Source of the DNA: Lachnospiraceae bacterium
GTDB lineage: Bacteria; Bacillota; Clostridia; Lachnospirales; Lachnospiraceae
DNA length: 33,043 bases
Direction: 5' to 3'
Assembly (NCBI GenBank): GCA_910575105.1
Contig: CAJTDK010000029.1
Coordinates: 1 to 33,043 of the forward strand
Positions 8,040-17,008 of the stretch are shown here, piece after piece. Position 1 is the stretch's first letter, and each line of letters begins with the position of its first letter. The notes beneath the pieces were generated by a model. That model saw nothing but the letters and a program-made list of their open reading frames with translations. It had not been told where the DNA came from and made no database searches. The position numbers and the translations under genes were made by a program.

Positions 8040-8967
8040 TGGGTATCAGAAAAATATCTCAAAAAAAATAAAAAGGTTATTCCTGGATTCTGATTATCGC
8101 TTTCAGGTGCTTGCAACCCGAGGTTTTTATAATCATATGGATGATCGAAAGTATCTCAAAAAAACGTTTAAATATATTATGGAATATGAATTAGATCTTG
8201 ATAATCCTAAAACGTTCAATGAAAAAATTCAGTGGTTAAAGTTGTATGACCGTAAACCAAGGTATACTATGATGGTGGACAAATACGAGGTTCGAAAGTA
8301 TATCGCAGATAAAATTGGAAAAGAATATCTTATACCACTTCTTGGTGTGTGGGATACTCCAGATGAAATTGATTTTAACCTTCTACCGAATCAGTTTGTT
8401 TTAAAATGTAATCATAATTCAGGATTAGGAATGTGTATTTGCAAGGATAAAGCTACTTTGAATATTACAAAAGTAAAAAAAGAGTTACGAAAAGGATTAA
8501 AGCAGGATTTCTATTTGACAGGGCGCGAATGGCCATATAAGAATGTGAATAGAAGGATTATTGCAGAAAAATATATGGAGAATGAAGTAACACATGAATT
8601 AATGGATTACAAATTCTTCTGTTTTAATGGGCAAGTTGAGTTTTTTAAAATAGATTTTAATAGGTTTATTAATCATCAGGCAAATTACTATTCAATTGAT
8701 GGAGCTTTACTTCCTTTCGGTGAACAAGTGTGTCCACCTGATTTTGAAAAAAAGTTATTAATGCCGTTTAATTTAAAGAAAATGATCGAATTGGCAGGGG
8801 TATTATCAAAAGGAATTCCATTTATCCGCGTAGATTTTTATGAAGTACAAAAAAGAGTTTATTTTGGTGAATTGACTTTTTATCCAGCCTCAGGTATGGG
8901 AAAATTTATTCCTAATGAAATTGATATGCAATTAGGGAAAAAGATAAATATACTGAAACAATCATAG
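8020..8967 (+). CDS. TupA-like ATP-grasp protein
   Basis: A 315-residue protein resembling TupA-like ATP-grasp enzymes found in polysaccharide loci. The family's N-terminal signature is visible as NPKTFNEKIQWLKLYDRKPRYT followed by DKYEVRKYI. Central pieces include FVLKCNHNSGLGM (nucleotide-binding loop), IIAEKYMEN and MDYKFFCFNGQVEF; the C-terminal part has FIRVDFYE and FGELTFYPASGMG, which hold the metal-binding acidic residues of the fold. TupA was first linked to teichuronopeptide synthesis, so joining an amino acid or peptide to a sugar carboxylate is plausible; the substrate here is unknown. The start overlaps the previous gene by 20 bases. A 376-base gap follows it, the longest break in this operon. 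Confidence 0.85.
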   Translation: MKSCCHNGYQKNISKKIKRLFLDSDYRFQVLATRGFYNHMDDRKYLKKTFKYIMEYELDLDNPKTFNEKIQWLKLYDRKPRYTMMVDKYEVRKYIADKIGKEYLIPLLGVWDTPDEIDFNLLPNQFVLKCNHNSGLGMCICKDKATLNITKVKKELRKGLKQDFYLTGREWPYKNVNRRIIAEKYMENEVTHELMDYKFFCFNGQVEFFKIDFNRFINHQANYYSIDGALLPFGEQVCPPDFEKKLLMPFNLKKMIELAGVLSKGIPFIRVDFYEVQKRVYFGELTFYPASGMGKFIPNEIDMQLGKKINILKQS

Positions 8968-9343
8968 ACTTTTTTATTGGCACGAAATATAAGCAAATTT
9001 CAGTGAATAATGAGCCTGATATTTTTGTTAGGACAAGGTGGAGAAATGAGGTGATGCGGTGCATCGTTGATTGATGACAACGCGGTGCTGGCAAAAATAG
9101 CTGGCACAGAATTCACTATTAATTACGCAACGCAGTACTAAGTGCTGTTTTAATGTCAATGCACCATTTATTGCAGTAATTTTGCTTGAAAGATCAAGCA
9201 TTTACGCTAATTATGCTGGTAGGAAAGTTGTGTAAATAATATTTAAAAGTAATGCACTGATTGATTTTTTAAGACTACATATAAGGTTATGATTATTAGG
9301 GAGATTGTGATTTTGATTTGATATTATAAGAGGATGACAAACT
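8968..9343 (+). other. Non-coding gap in left operon
   Basis: No supported gene in these 376 bases. A patch around 9040-9100 is more GC-rich than its neighbours and holds a short direct repeat, GCTGGC-7-GCTGGC. Weakly complementary pieces (AGTGAATA near 9000, TTCACTAT near 9115) could form a long-range stem. It looks like debris from a deleted gene or element. No convincing terminator. Its last 20 bases hold the AGAGGA ribosome site of the next gene. Confidence 0.5.
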
Positions 9344-10417
9344 ATGAATTCAAGAATAATAAAAGAGAATAAAGCTATTAAGTTTTTTGTTATAGTACCA
9401 GTTTATAAAACTGAGAAATATATTCAAGAATGTATTGATTCGGTATTAAATCAAACATACCAAAATTTCAAGTTGATTCTTGTTGATGATGGGTCGCCTG
9501 ATAATTCAGGGAATATTTGTGAGCAATATGCCGTTATGGATTCTCGAATTATTGTTATTCATCAGAAAAATATGGGTTCGATTGCAGCTAGGCAAGCTGC
9601 TATAAAATTTATTAAAGGATTAATTGATTTCGATGACACATTTATTGTCTTCTTAGATTCAGATGATTCTTTAAAAGAAAAAGCATTAGAAAAAATATAT
9701 CAGAGTATACAGAAATATGACTGTGACATGGTTATTTATGGGATGGAGCGTGTACTAAAAGGAGAAGTTATTGTACCATATGATTCCCAAAATGGATATT
9801 CAGGTTTAATAGAGGATAAAAATGTATTATATAATCTGGTATTTAATAATTGTGAATTCAATTCTCTTTGTAGAAAAGCGATATCGGCATTGTTAATTAG
9901 TGATATGGATTATAGAGATTATTATCATCTTTCTTATGGTGAGGATTTATTGCAGAGCATTACATATTATAAAAATAGCAAAAATGTATATATCTTAAAT
10001 GAAAGTTTGTATAATTATACCTTTAATCCAGATAGTTTAACAAATACTATATCTGAAAAAAATTTTGAGGTTGATTTTACTATTAGAAAGATGGTATATG
10101 AATTTTTACAAAAAGAAAATATTTTTACTCCTAATGACTGGAAACGATATAGAAGTTATTGTGTTGTACTTTTGGTTGAGAGGATAAAAATAATTTTGCA
10201 ACTTCAAATTGACAAAACAAAAAAGTATTCTTATTTTGAAGAAATTTATAATTCGGATTATTTTCAAAATTATATTAGAGGACAAGAATATGAAAGGAAA
10301 AGACTTGGTAAGAAAGCATTAGTCTATTTTCTTTTTAAAAAAAAATTATATTTGTTAATAATAATAGTTTATAAATTTTATAAAAATATAAGTAAACGTC
10401 ATGAAAAATCTAACTGA
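9344..10417 (+). CDS. GT2-family glycosyltransferase
   Basis: GT-A enzyme of 357 residues: FFVIVPVYKTEKYIQECIDS at the start, LVDDGSPDNSG, the variant GSIAARQAA where most relatives have GLSxARN, and the metal-binding FLDSDDS. The tail is hydrophobic then basic (YLLIIIVYKFYKNISKRH), suggesting membrane association. AGAGGA upstream fits the ATG at 9344. Its last 17 bases overlap the flippase gene. It follows the debris-like gap, so it may be a later addition to the operon. Confidence 0.88.
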   Translation: MNSRIIKENKAIKFFVIVPVYKTEKYIQECIDSVLNQTYQNFKLILVDDGSPDNSGNICEQYAVMDSRIIVIHQKNMGSIAARQAAIKFIKGLIDFDDTFIVFLDSDDSLKEKALEKIYQSIQKYDCDMVIYGMERVLKGEVIVPYDSQNGYSGLIEDKNVLYNLVFNNCEFNSLCRKAISALLISDMDYRDYYHLSYGEDLLQSITYYKNSKNVYILNESLYNYTFNPDSLTNTISEKNFEVDFTIRKMVYEFLQKENIFTPNDWKRYRSYCVVLLVERIKIILQLQIDKTKKYSYFEEIYNSDYFQNYIRGQEYERKRLGKKALVYFLFKKKLYLLIIIVYKFYKNISKRHEKSN

Positions 10418-11924
10418 TACACGGGAAAAAAGAGCAAAATTTAATATTATGTGTTCTCTAATAGGTCAATTAGTAACACTTTTATGCGGGTTGATTATTC
10501 CACAGTTAATGATTAAAAGATTTGGATCGGAAGCATATGGAGCTACTACTTCTATATCTCAATTTATGGCATATATCAGTTTGCTAGAAGGCGGTATTGG
10601 TGGTGTTGCGAGAGCTGCACTATATAAACCGCTTGCAGATAATAATATACATGTAATTAGTGAAATCCTTGCGGAAATCAAGAATTTTTTTAGAATTGTC
10701 GCTTACATTTTTATTATATATGTAATAATTTTATCGTGCACATTTAAGACAATTTCTCATATAGAATGTATGGACTGGTTTAGCACATTTTTGCTTGTGA
10801 TTGTCATTAGTTTATCGACATTTGCACAGTATTTTGTTGGGATTTCATATTCTGTACTTATTCAAGCTGCACAAAGAACTTATATTATGAGTCTTATTTC
10901 AATTTCAACAGTTGTGCTAAATACTATTTTTGTTATTATACTTGTTGATTTTGGGAGCAACTTGACCATTGTTAAATTTGTAAGTAGTTGTGTTTTTGTT
11001 TTGCGCCCGTTCTTGATGTGTATTTATGTCAGGAGAGAATTCAGTCTAGTTAAGTGTAATAAAAGTAATAAAACCTATTTAAGTCAAAAATGGTCAGGTT
11101 TAGGTCAGCACATTGCTTTCTTTTTATATTCTAATACGGATATTGCAATACTTACAATTTTCGCAGATTTAAGAATGGTAGCAGTATATTCAGTTTACTA
11201 TATGGTTGTTTCTCAAATTGAAAATTTAATTGCATCTTTTTCATCAGGAATGGAAGCAGTTTTTGGTGATATGCTAGTCAAAAATGAAATGGAAGAATTA
11301 CATAAAACATTTAATTATTACGAAATTATGATTTCCGTTATTTCTACGATTCTTTTTTCGGTAACAGCAGTATTAATTGTTCCTTTTGTTAGAATATACA
11401 CAGAGAATGTTAGCGATACAAATTATATAGCGCCTACATTCTCGTTATTATTAATTCTATCATCATATGTAGCATGTTTGAGAAAACCTTATCATAATTT
11501 GATAATTGCTGCGGGTCATTTCAAGCAAACACAAATTGCTGCATACGGAGAAGCAATTATTAATATAGGGTTGTCTGTAGTACTTGTTATTTATTTCGGG
11601 CTGATTGGTGTAGCAATTGGTACCTTGGTTGCAACAACTTTTCGATTGTTGTATTATGCTTTTTATTTATCTACTCATATCTTTAATCGCAGAATTATTT
11701 TTTTTATTAGATGTGAAATAAAAAATACAACTATTTTCGTTCTTGTATATATTATCGGTAAAATGATTAGCAATTTGGTGGATTTAAAAGATTATGTTAT
11801 ATGGGCAAAATGCGGCGTTATAATGACATTAATTGCAATTTTGATAACTATTATTGGTAATTTCACATTTTATAAATATGATTTAAAAGTCATATTAACA
11901 AAACAGATGATAAACAAATTATAA
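10401..11924 (+). CDS. wzx: Wzx-type polysaccharide flippase
   Basis: Integral membrane protein of 507 residues with about 12-14 hydrophobic segments, matching the MATE/MOP polysaccharide exporters that flip undecaprenyl-linked repeat units. The N-terminal part has the usual charged first helix then LIIPQLMIKRFGSEAYGATT and YISLLEGGIGGVARAALYKP. The C-terminal end has alternating hydrophobic helices and short basic loops. No good ribosome site precedes ATG 10401; the 17-base overlap with the GT2 gene suggests coupled translation. It is the last gene of the left operon. The other flippase in the window (20949-22493) is only distantly similar in feel, so each cassette appears to have its own. 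Confidence 0.88.
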   Translation: MKNLTDTREKRAKFNIMCSLIGQLVTLLCGLIIPQLMIKRFGSEAYGATTSISQFMAYISLLEGGIGGVARAALYKPLADNNIHVISEILAEIKNFFRIVAYIFIIYVIILSCTFKTISHIECMDWFSTFLLVIVISLSTFAQYFVGISYSVLIQAAQRTYIMSLISISTVVLNTIFVIILVDFGSNLTIVKFVSSCVFVLRPFLMCIYVRREFSLVKCNKSNKTYLSQKWSGLGQHIAFFLYSNTDIAILTIFADLRMVAVYSVYYMVVSQIENLIASFSSGMEAVFGDMLVKNEMEELHKTFNYYEIMISVISTILFSVTAVLIVPFVRIYTENVSDTNYIAPTFSLLLILSSYVACLRKPYHNLIIAAGHFKQTQIAAYGEAIINIGLSVVLVIYFGLIGVAIGTLVATTFRLLYYAFYLSTHIFNRRIIFFIRCEIKNTTIFVLVYIIGKMISNLVDLKDYVIWAKCGVIMTLIAILITIIGNFTFYKYDLKVILTKQMINKL

Positions 11925-12093
11925 ACTCAAACTTCGCACTTGAATAAGTCCTATGCACCTTGCTACGAAAATAAAACTCGTAGCCAGAAACTGAACCTTG
12001 ACAACAAATGTTTTCAACAATCATGAAAGTATAGCTATAAAGCAGTCAGATAAGATAGGCTGCTTATGGCGACATATTGCAAATGCAAATAGA
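11925..12093. other. Intergenic tail of left operon / flank of IS110 relic
   Basis: No gene. Holds a perfect 7-bp stem GCTACGA/TCGTAGC (11962-11968 with 11978-11984, loop of 9) and a weaker AAGCAG/CTGCTT pair near 12040-12062. Neither is followed by a T run on either strand, so I do not call an intrinsic terminator. The region may be the downstream non-coding end of the IS110-family element. Confidence 0.45.
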
Positions 12094-13330
12094 TCAGCCC
12101 TGAGCTTTTACGTGATAGCCATGCTTCTCTAATTCACGTATGTAGCGGGAAAGCTGTTTTTGTTCACAGTTTTTACGTCTGGCTTCAAAACAGGATTCAT
12201 CGAAAAGAGTTCCCTGTTTTAACATTGTATAAATAATATCAAGAAGTTTCCTGGCAAGGGCAACGATAGCTTTTTTAGCGCCTTTTTTCTGTTTGATCCT
12301 CCAATATCATGCAGAGAGGTAGGTATTCCGTTTTCCTGCAATCACCCAGGCAATTTCGAAATGCATGCTTTTTATGTAAGGGTTGCCTTTTGTGACAGAG
12401 GTGCTTTTTCGTTTTCCGGCGCTCTCATTATTACCCGGACACAGGCCGGCCCATGAACAGATATGTTCTGCTGTTTTGAAAGGCTCCATATCGATGCCGA
12501 TCTCTGCAATGATCGCACAGGAAGCAGTCGTGCTTATCCCATAAATACTGCTGAGCTGCTAAGCCTGCAGGGCAAATAGAGCCATATCTTCCTCAAGACC
12601 CTTTTCGATTCATTAAAGTGCTCTTTTAAGGAATCATAATGCTTCATAAGGATCTTCAAAAACGATTTTTGATGCTCCGACAGAGTTCCGTTTACAGACA
12701 TAAAAATTTCATCTATACGGTTTCTTGTCTTTGTTTTCAGGCAGGAGTCTAAAGCGGCTCGGTCAATCTGGCCATGCTCCATTAAATGCAGGATGATATT
12801 CCTGCCAGAAGCACCAAAAATATTGGAAATGCAGGAGGACAGTCGGAAACCGGAGTTTTGTAAAAACTTTTCAACCCTATTCTTCTGAGATGTGATGTCA
12901 CGGATGACGTTCTTACGGTAACGGTTTAAATCGCGGAATTCACGGATTCTTTTTTCGGGAATAAAGCTGCCGTTCAGGAGCCCGACCCGCAGGAGGGTGG
13001 ATATCCATTCGGAATCCCGCATATCTGGTTTTTGCCGGGAACGTTCTTCATGTGGCGTGCATTAACAACCAGCAGAGTCATATCGCCGGAGAAAGCATCC
13101 TCCAATATTTCATAAATGGGCATCCAGTAAATGCCAGTGCTTTCCATGACAACATGGCGGCAGTTTTGAGAAACAATCCAGTCCCGTAAAGCAATCATAT
13201 CAGGAATCAGGGTAGTAAATTCACGGATTTCAGAGTGTGTCGGTTTACCCAAAGGGCCGGTCAGGATACATGCAACAATTTTTTCTTTGTGGACATCCAG
13301 CCCACAGGAAATTTCCAGAAGGTCTTTCAT
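12094..13330 (-). pseudogene. IS110-family transposase, degenerate
   Basis: A full-length but dead DEDD transposase of the IS110/IS1111 type (about 412 codons if repaired). It starts at ATG 13330 behind AAGGAG and reads MKDLLEISCGLDVHKEKIVA, then VMESTGIYWMPIYEIL and LLVVNARHMKNVPG. A frameshift near 13020 moves the match into another frame, which continues with MRDSEWISTLLRVGLLNGSF. A second frameshift lies near 12595, an in-frame TAG near 12557, and a TGA at 12307-12309 interrupts RNTYLSA-YWRIKQKKG. Between them the C-terminal domain is readable (AEHICSWAGLCPGNNESAGK), and the end reads RELEKHGYHVKAQG before a normal stop. Four lesions mean it cannot act on its own. Insertion between two convergent operons would have been harmless to both. 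Confidence 0.9.
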
Positions 13331-13680
13331 ACAGAGCATCTCCTTTGTAATAGAATTGGCAGGAGATTTGCCCGAGATAATGCGTACTTTGCTACTCGTG
13401 CTATCCATAAAAGGTGCGACAATATGCTGTGTTCAAGGGCAAAACATTTACGCTGAAAAAACGGGGTGCAAATCCTCCAAGGTGCAATCAAACTTATTCC
13501 TGCCTGAGACTATTATAAACCAAGGGAGCCAAAACAGTAGTGGAGCCAGTCCCCCATTTTCATTCCAGGCTGTGATATCCCTTCATGGTTCGTTGAAAAT
13601 TCAATAATAACTGGCATAAAAATAGCATGAAACCGTATTCCAAATATCTTCGGTATAAAAGCATCGAATGCTTATAATAA
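13331..13680 (-). other. Upstream non-coding end of IS110 relic, possible bridge-RNA region
   Basis: About 350 bases without a credible gene. In many IS110-group elements the non-coding end before the transposase encodes the bridge RNA. Here, on the transposase strand, there is a TATAAT-like box (13512-13517), a repeated pair of GGAGCC/GGCTCC words around 13525-13550 with a run of five Cs (Gs on the other strand), and repeated TTGCACC words near 13470-13490. These are compatible with a structured RNA but prove nothing. The outer end of the element is not defined. Confidence 0.35.
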
Positions 13681-14006
13681 ATAGGAATTCATGTTACAGA
13701 AGTCTTTCAGTATCTTTTCCTGCTGATATTTTCTAACAGAAGCATGTATATGAATCGGATTACCGGACGGAATGCGCCTAGATTTGCAATGGATACTGTG
13801 TACCGGTTCACAAAGATGATCCAGATCAACTGGATACGTTTCACAACTCTGCTGGCTTTCAGGATCATAAAGGATGCGATTATTCTTTTAGACTCAAAAG
13901 ACTGTGCAAATGTATTGATCATTAATGATTCCATATTTGAACGCAGCCATTCTCGGTATCTATCGTTTACCTTTGAACATAAGCGCTTACGATACAAACA
14001 GTTCTA
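13681..14006 (+). pseudogene. IS4-type DDE transposase fragment
   Basis: An internal piece of a transposase of the IS4-like kind common in Clostridia. The frame, which runs from a stop at 13678-13680, reads VTEVFQYLFLLIFSNRSMYM, NRITGRNAPRFAMDTVYRF, and then a recognisable catalytic neighbourhood, NVLIINDSIFERSHSRY (first Asp region, normally LIIDDS). The match fades at about FEHKRLRYKQF. The N-terminal start, the remaining DDE residues and the C-terminal half are missing. Recognised from recalled family patterns, so the family name is less certain than the fact that it is a fragment. Confidence 0.65.
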
Positions 14007-14009
14007 TTA

Positions 14010-14044
14010 CAGGAATCTCAAATAATAGTTTCATAGGATTCCTG
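14010..14044. repeat. Small inverted repeat at junction of two IS fragments
   Basis: Eight-base arms CAGGAATC (14010-14017) and GATTCCTG (14037-14044) flank a 19-base spacer. It lies just where the IS4-type fragment stops matching and before the IS66 fragment starts, so it may be an IS end, a scar, or coincidence. No T run follows. Confidence 0.5.
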
Positions 14045-14058
14045 CTATGAACAGCAGA

Positions 14059-14274
14059 AAGGATATCGGAACATCCTTTTTGTCGAAGTCGCTTCACCCA
14101 GTTATAAAAAGTGCCTTGCTTAATGTTATGCTCCAAACTCCATTGATAGTCCGTAAGGCCGCTGGATCTGCGCTCCATGATCAGACGGTATTGCTCATCA
14201 GCAGTGACTGGTTTTGCACGCATAGCTTTCTCATCCTCTATAGTGTAGTAAACGCATTTATCGAGTTCTAGCAT
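14059..14274 (-). pseudogene. IS66-family TnpA (Orf1) fragment
   Basis: The N-terminal part of the small IS66 accessory protein. It reads MLELDKCVYYTIEDEKAMRA, then YRLIMERRSSGLTDYQWSLE and the conserved GTFYNWVKRLRQKGCSDI. The similarity ends around 14059; the open frame continues to 13987 with unrelated residues, consistent with truncation. The TnpB and TnpC genes of IS66 are absent. It is one of three insertion-sequence families left in this convergent junction. Confidence 0.75.
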
Positions 14275-14575
14275 TAGAGAATAGTAAAATGCTTGCATTC
14301 TAGCAAATATTATGAAGTAAAAACTAGGTTCTGTCACTCCGTCAGTTTATTTTGCGCTACCCATCAGCCATCAATGGCCAAGGAGCCGTCGGAAGTCCGA
14401 AATCCTTCCTGCGGGAGTTTGACTGGTTGATGTCAGGGATTGCTATTGACCAGTCAAAAGCCTTGAAAGTGGAGCAAAACGCCTGAAAATACTGAATAGA
14501 AAATTCGTAGAAATTGAGCACCTATCCTGAAATTAAATGCTTACATTTTTTAATTCACTTATCCCCGGCTCTGTT
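14275..14575. other. Non-coding tail of right operon with palindrome
   Basis: No gene supported. Contains a perfect 10-base inverted repeat, TTTGACTGGT (14418-14427) and ACCAGTCAAA (14449-14458), with a 21-base spacer. It could be an IS end, a protein site or a weak terminator between the converging operons, but there is no following T run on either strand. The sequence around it (14340-14480) is more GC-rich than the glycan genes and is probably insertion-sequence debris. Confidence 0.45.
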
Positions 14576-15772
14576 TTACACAATTTCCCCAAAAGTATCA
14601 GGATGCTTTACATCAAACACCTCATTACATATCATAACAGTAACTAAATTTTCCGTCTCAGACAGATTAATTATATTATGCGTCCACCCGGGAATCATAT
14701 GAACTGCTTCAATCTTATCCCCGAAAACTTCAAATTCCACCTTCTCTCCCGTATTAATATTACGTTCCTGAATCAGTCCATGACCGGCAACCACGATAAA
14801 AAGCTCCCACTTGGAATTGTGCCAGTGCTGTCCTTTTGTGATGCCAGGCTTACTCACATTAACCGAAACCTGTCCGCAATCCGCTGTATGTATCAGTTCT
14901 GTAAAAGAACCTCTGTCATCCGTGTTCATCTTAAGGGAATACTTGAATTTTTCTGCCGGAAGATAGGTCAGGTAAAGGGAATAAAGCTTTTTAGCAAAAG
15001 AACCTTGCGGTATCCTGGGCATCATCAAAGTAACCGGTTGCTGTTTAAACTCCTCTAACAAATCTACAATCTCACCAAGTGCTATTTTATGCGTGGCCGG
15101 GACACAGCAGTATCTGCCCGAATCATTTAAAATAGTTTCCACACCTTCATATTCGCAGCGTTGCTCCTTCCCTTCGAGCAAGTCGAACATTCCCTCGATC
15201 AGATCATCGATATACAAAAGCTCCAGCTTCGTTGAGCGGTCATTTACCATAAACGGAAGATCATTTGCTACAGCATGGCAAAAAGTGGAAACCGCCGAAT
15301 TATAATTTGGTCTGGAATGTCCCATTAAATTGGGAAACCGATATACAGCCACTTTTGCTCCGGTTTCTTTTGCGTAGGAAAAAAATAATTCTTCCCCTGC
15401 CTTTTTCGAAAGGCCATACGCACTGTTTTGAAAACGACCCGCCAAGGTCGCCTGTATAGATGACGAGAGCATGACAGTGGCTTTGCTTTTATATTTTTTC
15501 AGAGTATCAAGAAGAGTTGTCGCAAAACCAAAGTTTCCATTCATAAAATCACTGGGATCCTCGGGGCGGTTAACCCCTGCAAGATTAAATATAACGTCTG
15601 CTTTCCGGCAATAATCATCTAAATCTTCTGGTTTGGAATCCAGGTCATACGCATATATTTCATCAATAATGATTTCAGGTCTTGTCCCGTTTTTGCCGTC
15701 TCTGATATTTTTTAAGTTGTTCACTAGGGCAGTTCCGACCATGCCCTTTGCTCCGGTTATTAATATATTCAT
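14576..15772 (-). CDS. capF: CapF/FnlB-type UDP-FucNAc biosynthesis reductase
   Basis: Bifunctional enzyme of the UDP-N-acetyl-L-fucosamine pathway: an SDR domain that reduces the 4-keto intermediate, plus a C-terminal cupin. It begins MNILITGAKGMVGTAL (NAD(P) loop at residues 7-13), with SSSIQATLAGRFQNSAYGLSK giving the catalytic Tyr119 and Lys123 and RFPNLMGHSRPNYNSAV after it. The last ~120 residues form the cupin, with metal-binding-type GQHWHNSKWELF. Total length 398 residues, close to the usual ~370-400. ATG 15772 is preferred over an upstream ATG at 15808 because AAAGGA sits about nine bases before it and the Rossmann strand starts at once. It is the last gene of the right operon and directly follows capG. 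Confidence 0.93.
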   Translation of the reverse strand: MNILITGAKGMVGTALVNNLKNIRDGKNGTRPEIIIDEIYAYDLDSKPEDLDDYCRKADVIFNLAGVNRPEDPSDFMNGNFGFATTLLDTLKKYKSKATVMLSSSIQATLAGRFQNSAYGLSKKAGEELFFSYAKETGAKVAVYRFPNLMGHSRPNYNSAVSTFCHAVANDLPFMVNDRSTKLELLYIDDLIEGMFDLLEGKEQRCEYEGVETILNDSGRYCCVPATHKIALGEIVDLLEEFKQQPVTLMMPRIPQGSFAKKLYSLYLTYLPAEKFKYSLKMNTDDRGSFTELIHTADCGQVSVNVSKPGITKGQHWHNSKWELFIVVAGHGLIQERNINTGEKVEFEVFGDKIEAVHMIPGWTHNIINLSETENLVTVMICNEVFDVKHPDTFGEIV

Positions 15773-15789
15773 ATTATACCTGTCCTTTC

Positions 15790-16968
15790 TCAGCTTTCTT
15801 TTCTCCAAACCATTTTATTCACCACGCCTGTATAGGACTGGATAATCTTTATCACCTTATCCGATACATTTTTATCCATATAATCTGGAACTGGCATGCC
15901 AAAATCACCGTTCCTGTTCATCAGGACAGACAAATCCACTGCTTGTAGCAGGCCTTTTTCATCAATACCCGAGAGGATAAAGCAAGCTTTATCAAGGGCT
16001 TCCGGGCGTTCGGTGCTGGTGCGGATGCATACCGCAGGGAACGGGTGTCCCACGCTGGTAAAATAACTGCTTTCCTCGGGAAGCGTACCCGAATCCGAAA
16101 CGACAGCAAATGCGTTCATCTGCAGGCAATTATAATCATGAAAACCCAGCGGTTCATGTCGGATAACACGGGAGTCAAGCTTAAACCCAGTGCTTTCGAG
16201 CTTTTTTCGTGAGCGAGGATGGCAGGAGTAGAGGATTGGCATATCGTATTTCTCAGCCATCTTGTTGACCGCATTAAACAGCGACAGGAAATTTTTTTCC
16301 GTATCAATGTTTTCTTCGCGATGGGCAGACAGCAGGATATATTTTCCCTTTTCCAGGCCAAGACGGTCATGGATGTCGGAGGCTTCAATTTTTGCTAGAC
16401 TATCATGAAGAACCTCAGCCATCGGCGAGCCAGTCACATAAGTGCGCTCTTTCGGGAGTCCACAGTCTGCAAGATAACGTCGTGCATGCTCGGAATATGC
16501 CATATTGACATCAGAAATGATATCCACGATACGGCGGTTCATTTCTTCCGGTAGGCACTCGTCCTTGCAGCGATTTCCGGCCTCCATATGGAAAATAGGG
16601 ATATGCAGGCGCTTTGCACCAATAACGGACAGGCACGAATTCGTATCCCCAAGAACGAGGACTGCTTCCGGTCTGATCTGGCTCATTAACTGATACGAAC
16701 TGGCGATAATGTTGCCCATGGTCTCGCCGAGATCAGCGCCGGCCGCATTTAAGTAAACCTCAGGATTGTCCAGCTCCAAGTCGCGGAAAAAGACACCGTT
16801 AAGGTTGTAGTCATAATTTTGTCCAGTATGCGCTAAAATGGTATCAAAATAAGTACGGCATTTCCTGATCACTGCCGCCAGGCGGATAATTTCAGGACGG
16901 GTACCGACAATGATCAGAAGCTTTAATTTTCCGTTTTCTTTCCAGTGTATGCTGCGATAATTTTCCAT
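15790..16968 (-). CDS. capG: CapG/FnlC-type UDP-GlcNAc 2-epimerase family enzyme
   Basis: Non-hydrolysing 2-epimerase of 392 residues related to WecB. Motifs in order: GTRPEIIRL (22-30), HTGQNYD (47-53), LGDTNSCLS (106-114) and the active-site HMEAGNRCKDECLPEEMNRR (127-146), with SDSGTLPEESS later. Placed between capE and capF it should convert UDP-2-acetamido-2,6-dideoxy-L-talose to UDP-L-FucNAc, the final step, and not act as a general ManNAc-forming WecB. AAAGGA upstream supports ATG 16968. The three cap genes are visibly richer in GC than genes further upstream in the operon, suggesting a separately acquired module. Confidence 0.92.
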   Translation of the reverse strand: MENYRSIHWKENGKLKLLIIVGTRPEIIRLAAVIRKCRTYFDTILAHTGQNYDYNLNGVFFRDLELDNPEVYLNAAGADLGETMGNIIASSYQLMSQIRPEAVLVLGDTNSCLSVIGAKRLHIPIFHMEAGNRCKDECLPEEMNRRIVDIISDVNMAYSEHARRYLADCGLPKERTYVTGSPMAEVLHDSLAKIEASDIHDRLGLEKGKYILLSAHREENIDTEKNFLSLFNAVNKMAEKYDMPILYSCHPRSRKKLESTGFKLDSRVIRHEPLGFHDYNCLQMNAFAVVSDSGTLPEESSYFTSVGHPFPAVCIRTSTERPEALDKACFILSGIDEKGLLQAVDLSVLMNRNGDFGMPVPDYMDKNVSDKVIKIIQSYTGVVNKMVWRKES

Positions 16969-17008
16969 AATACATCTGATCCTTTCTTAATTATTGAACA
17001 TATTCGGC

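Noticed and set aside
11962-11984. Hairpin after the left operon as an intrinsic terminator
   Set aside because: The stem is perfect but only 7 bp with an AT-rich loop, and no T run follows on either strand.
13235-13607. Plus-strand open frames over the IS110 transposase start
   Set aside because: They are antisense to the recognisable transposase N-terminus or lie in its non-coding flank, without conserved motifs.
13707-13997. Minus-strand open frame opposite the IS4-type fragment
   Set aside because: The plus-strand frame matches a transposase; this one has no family resemblance.
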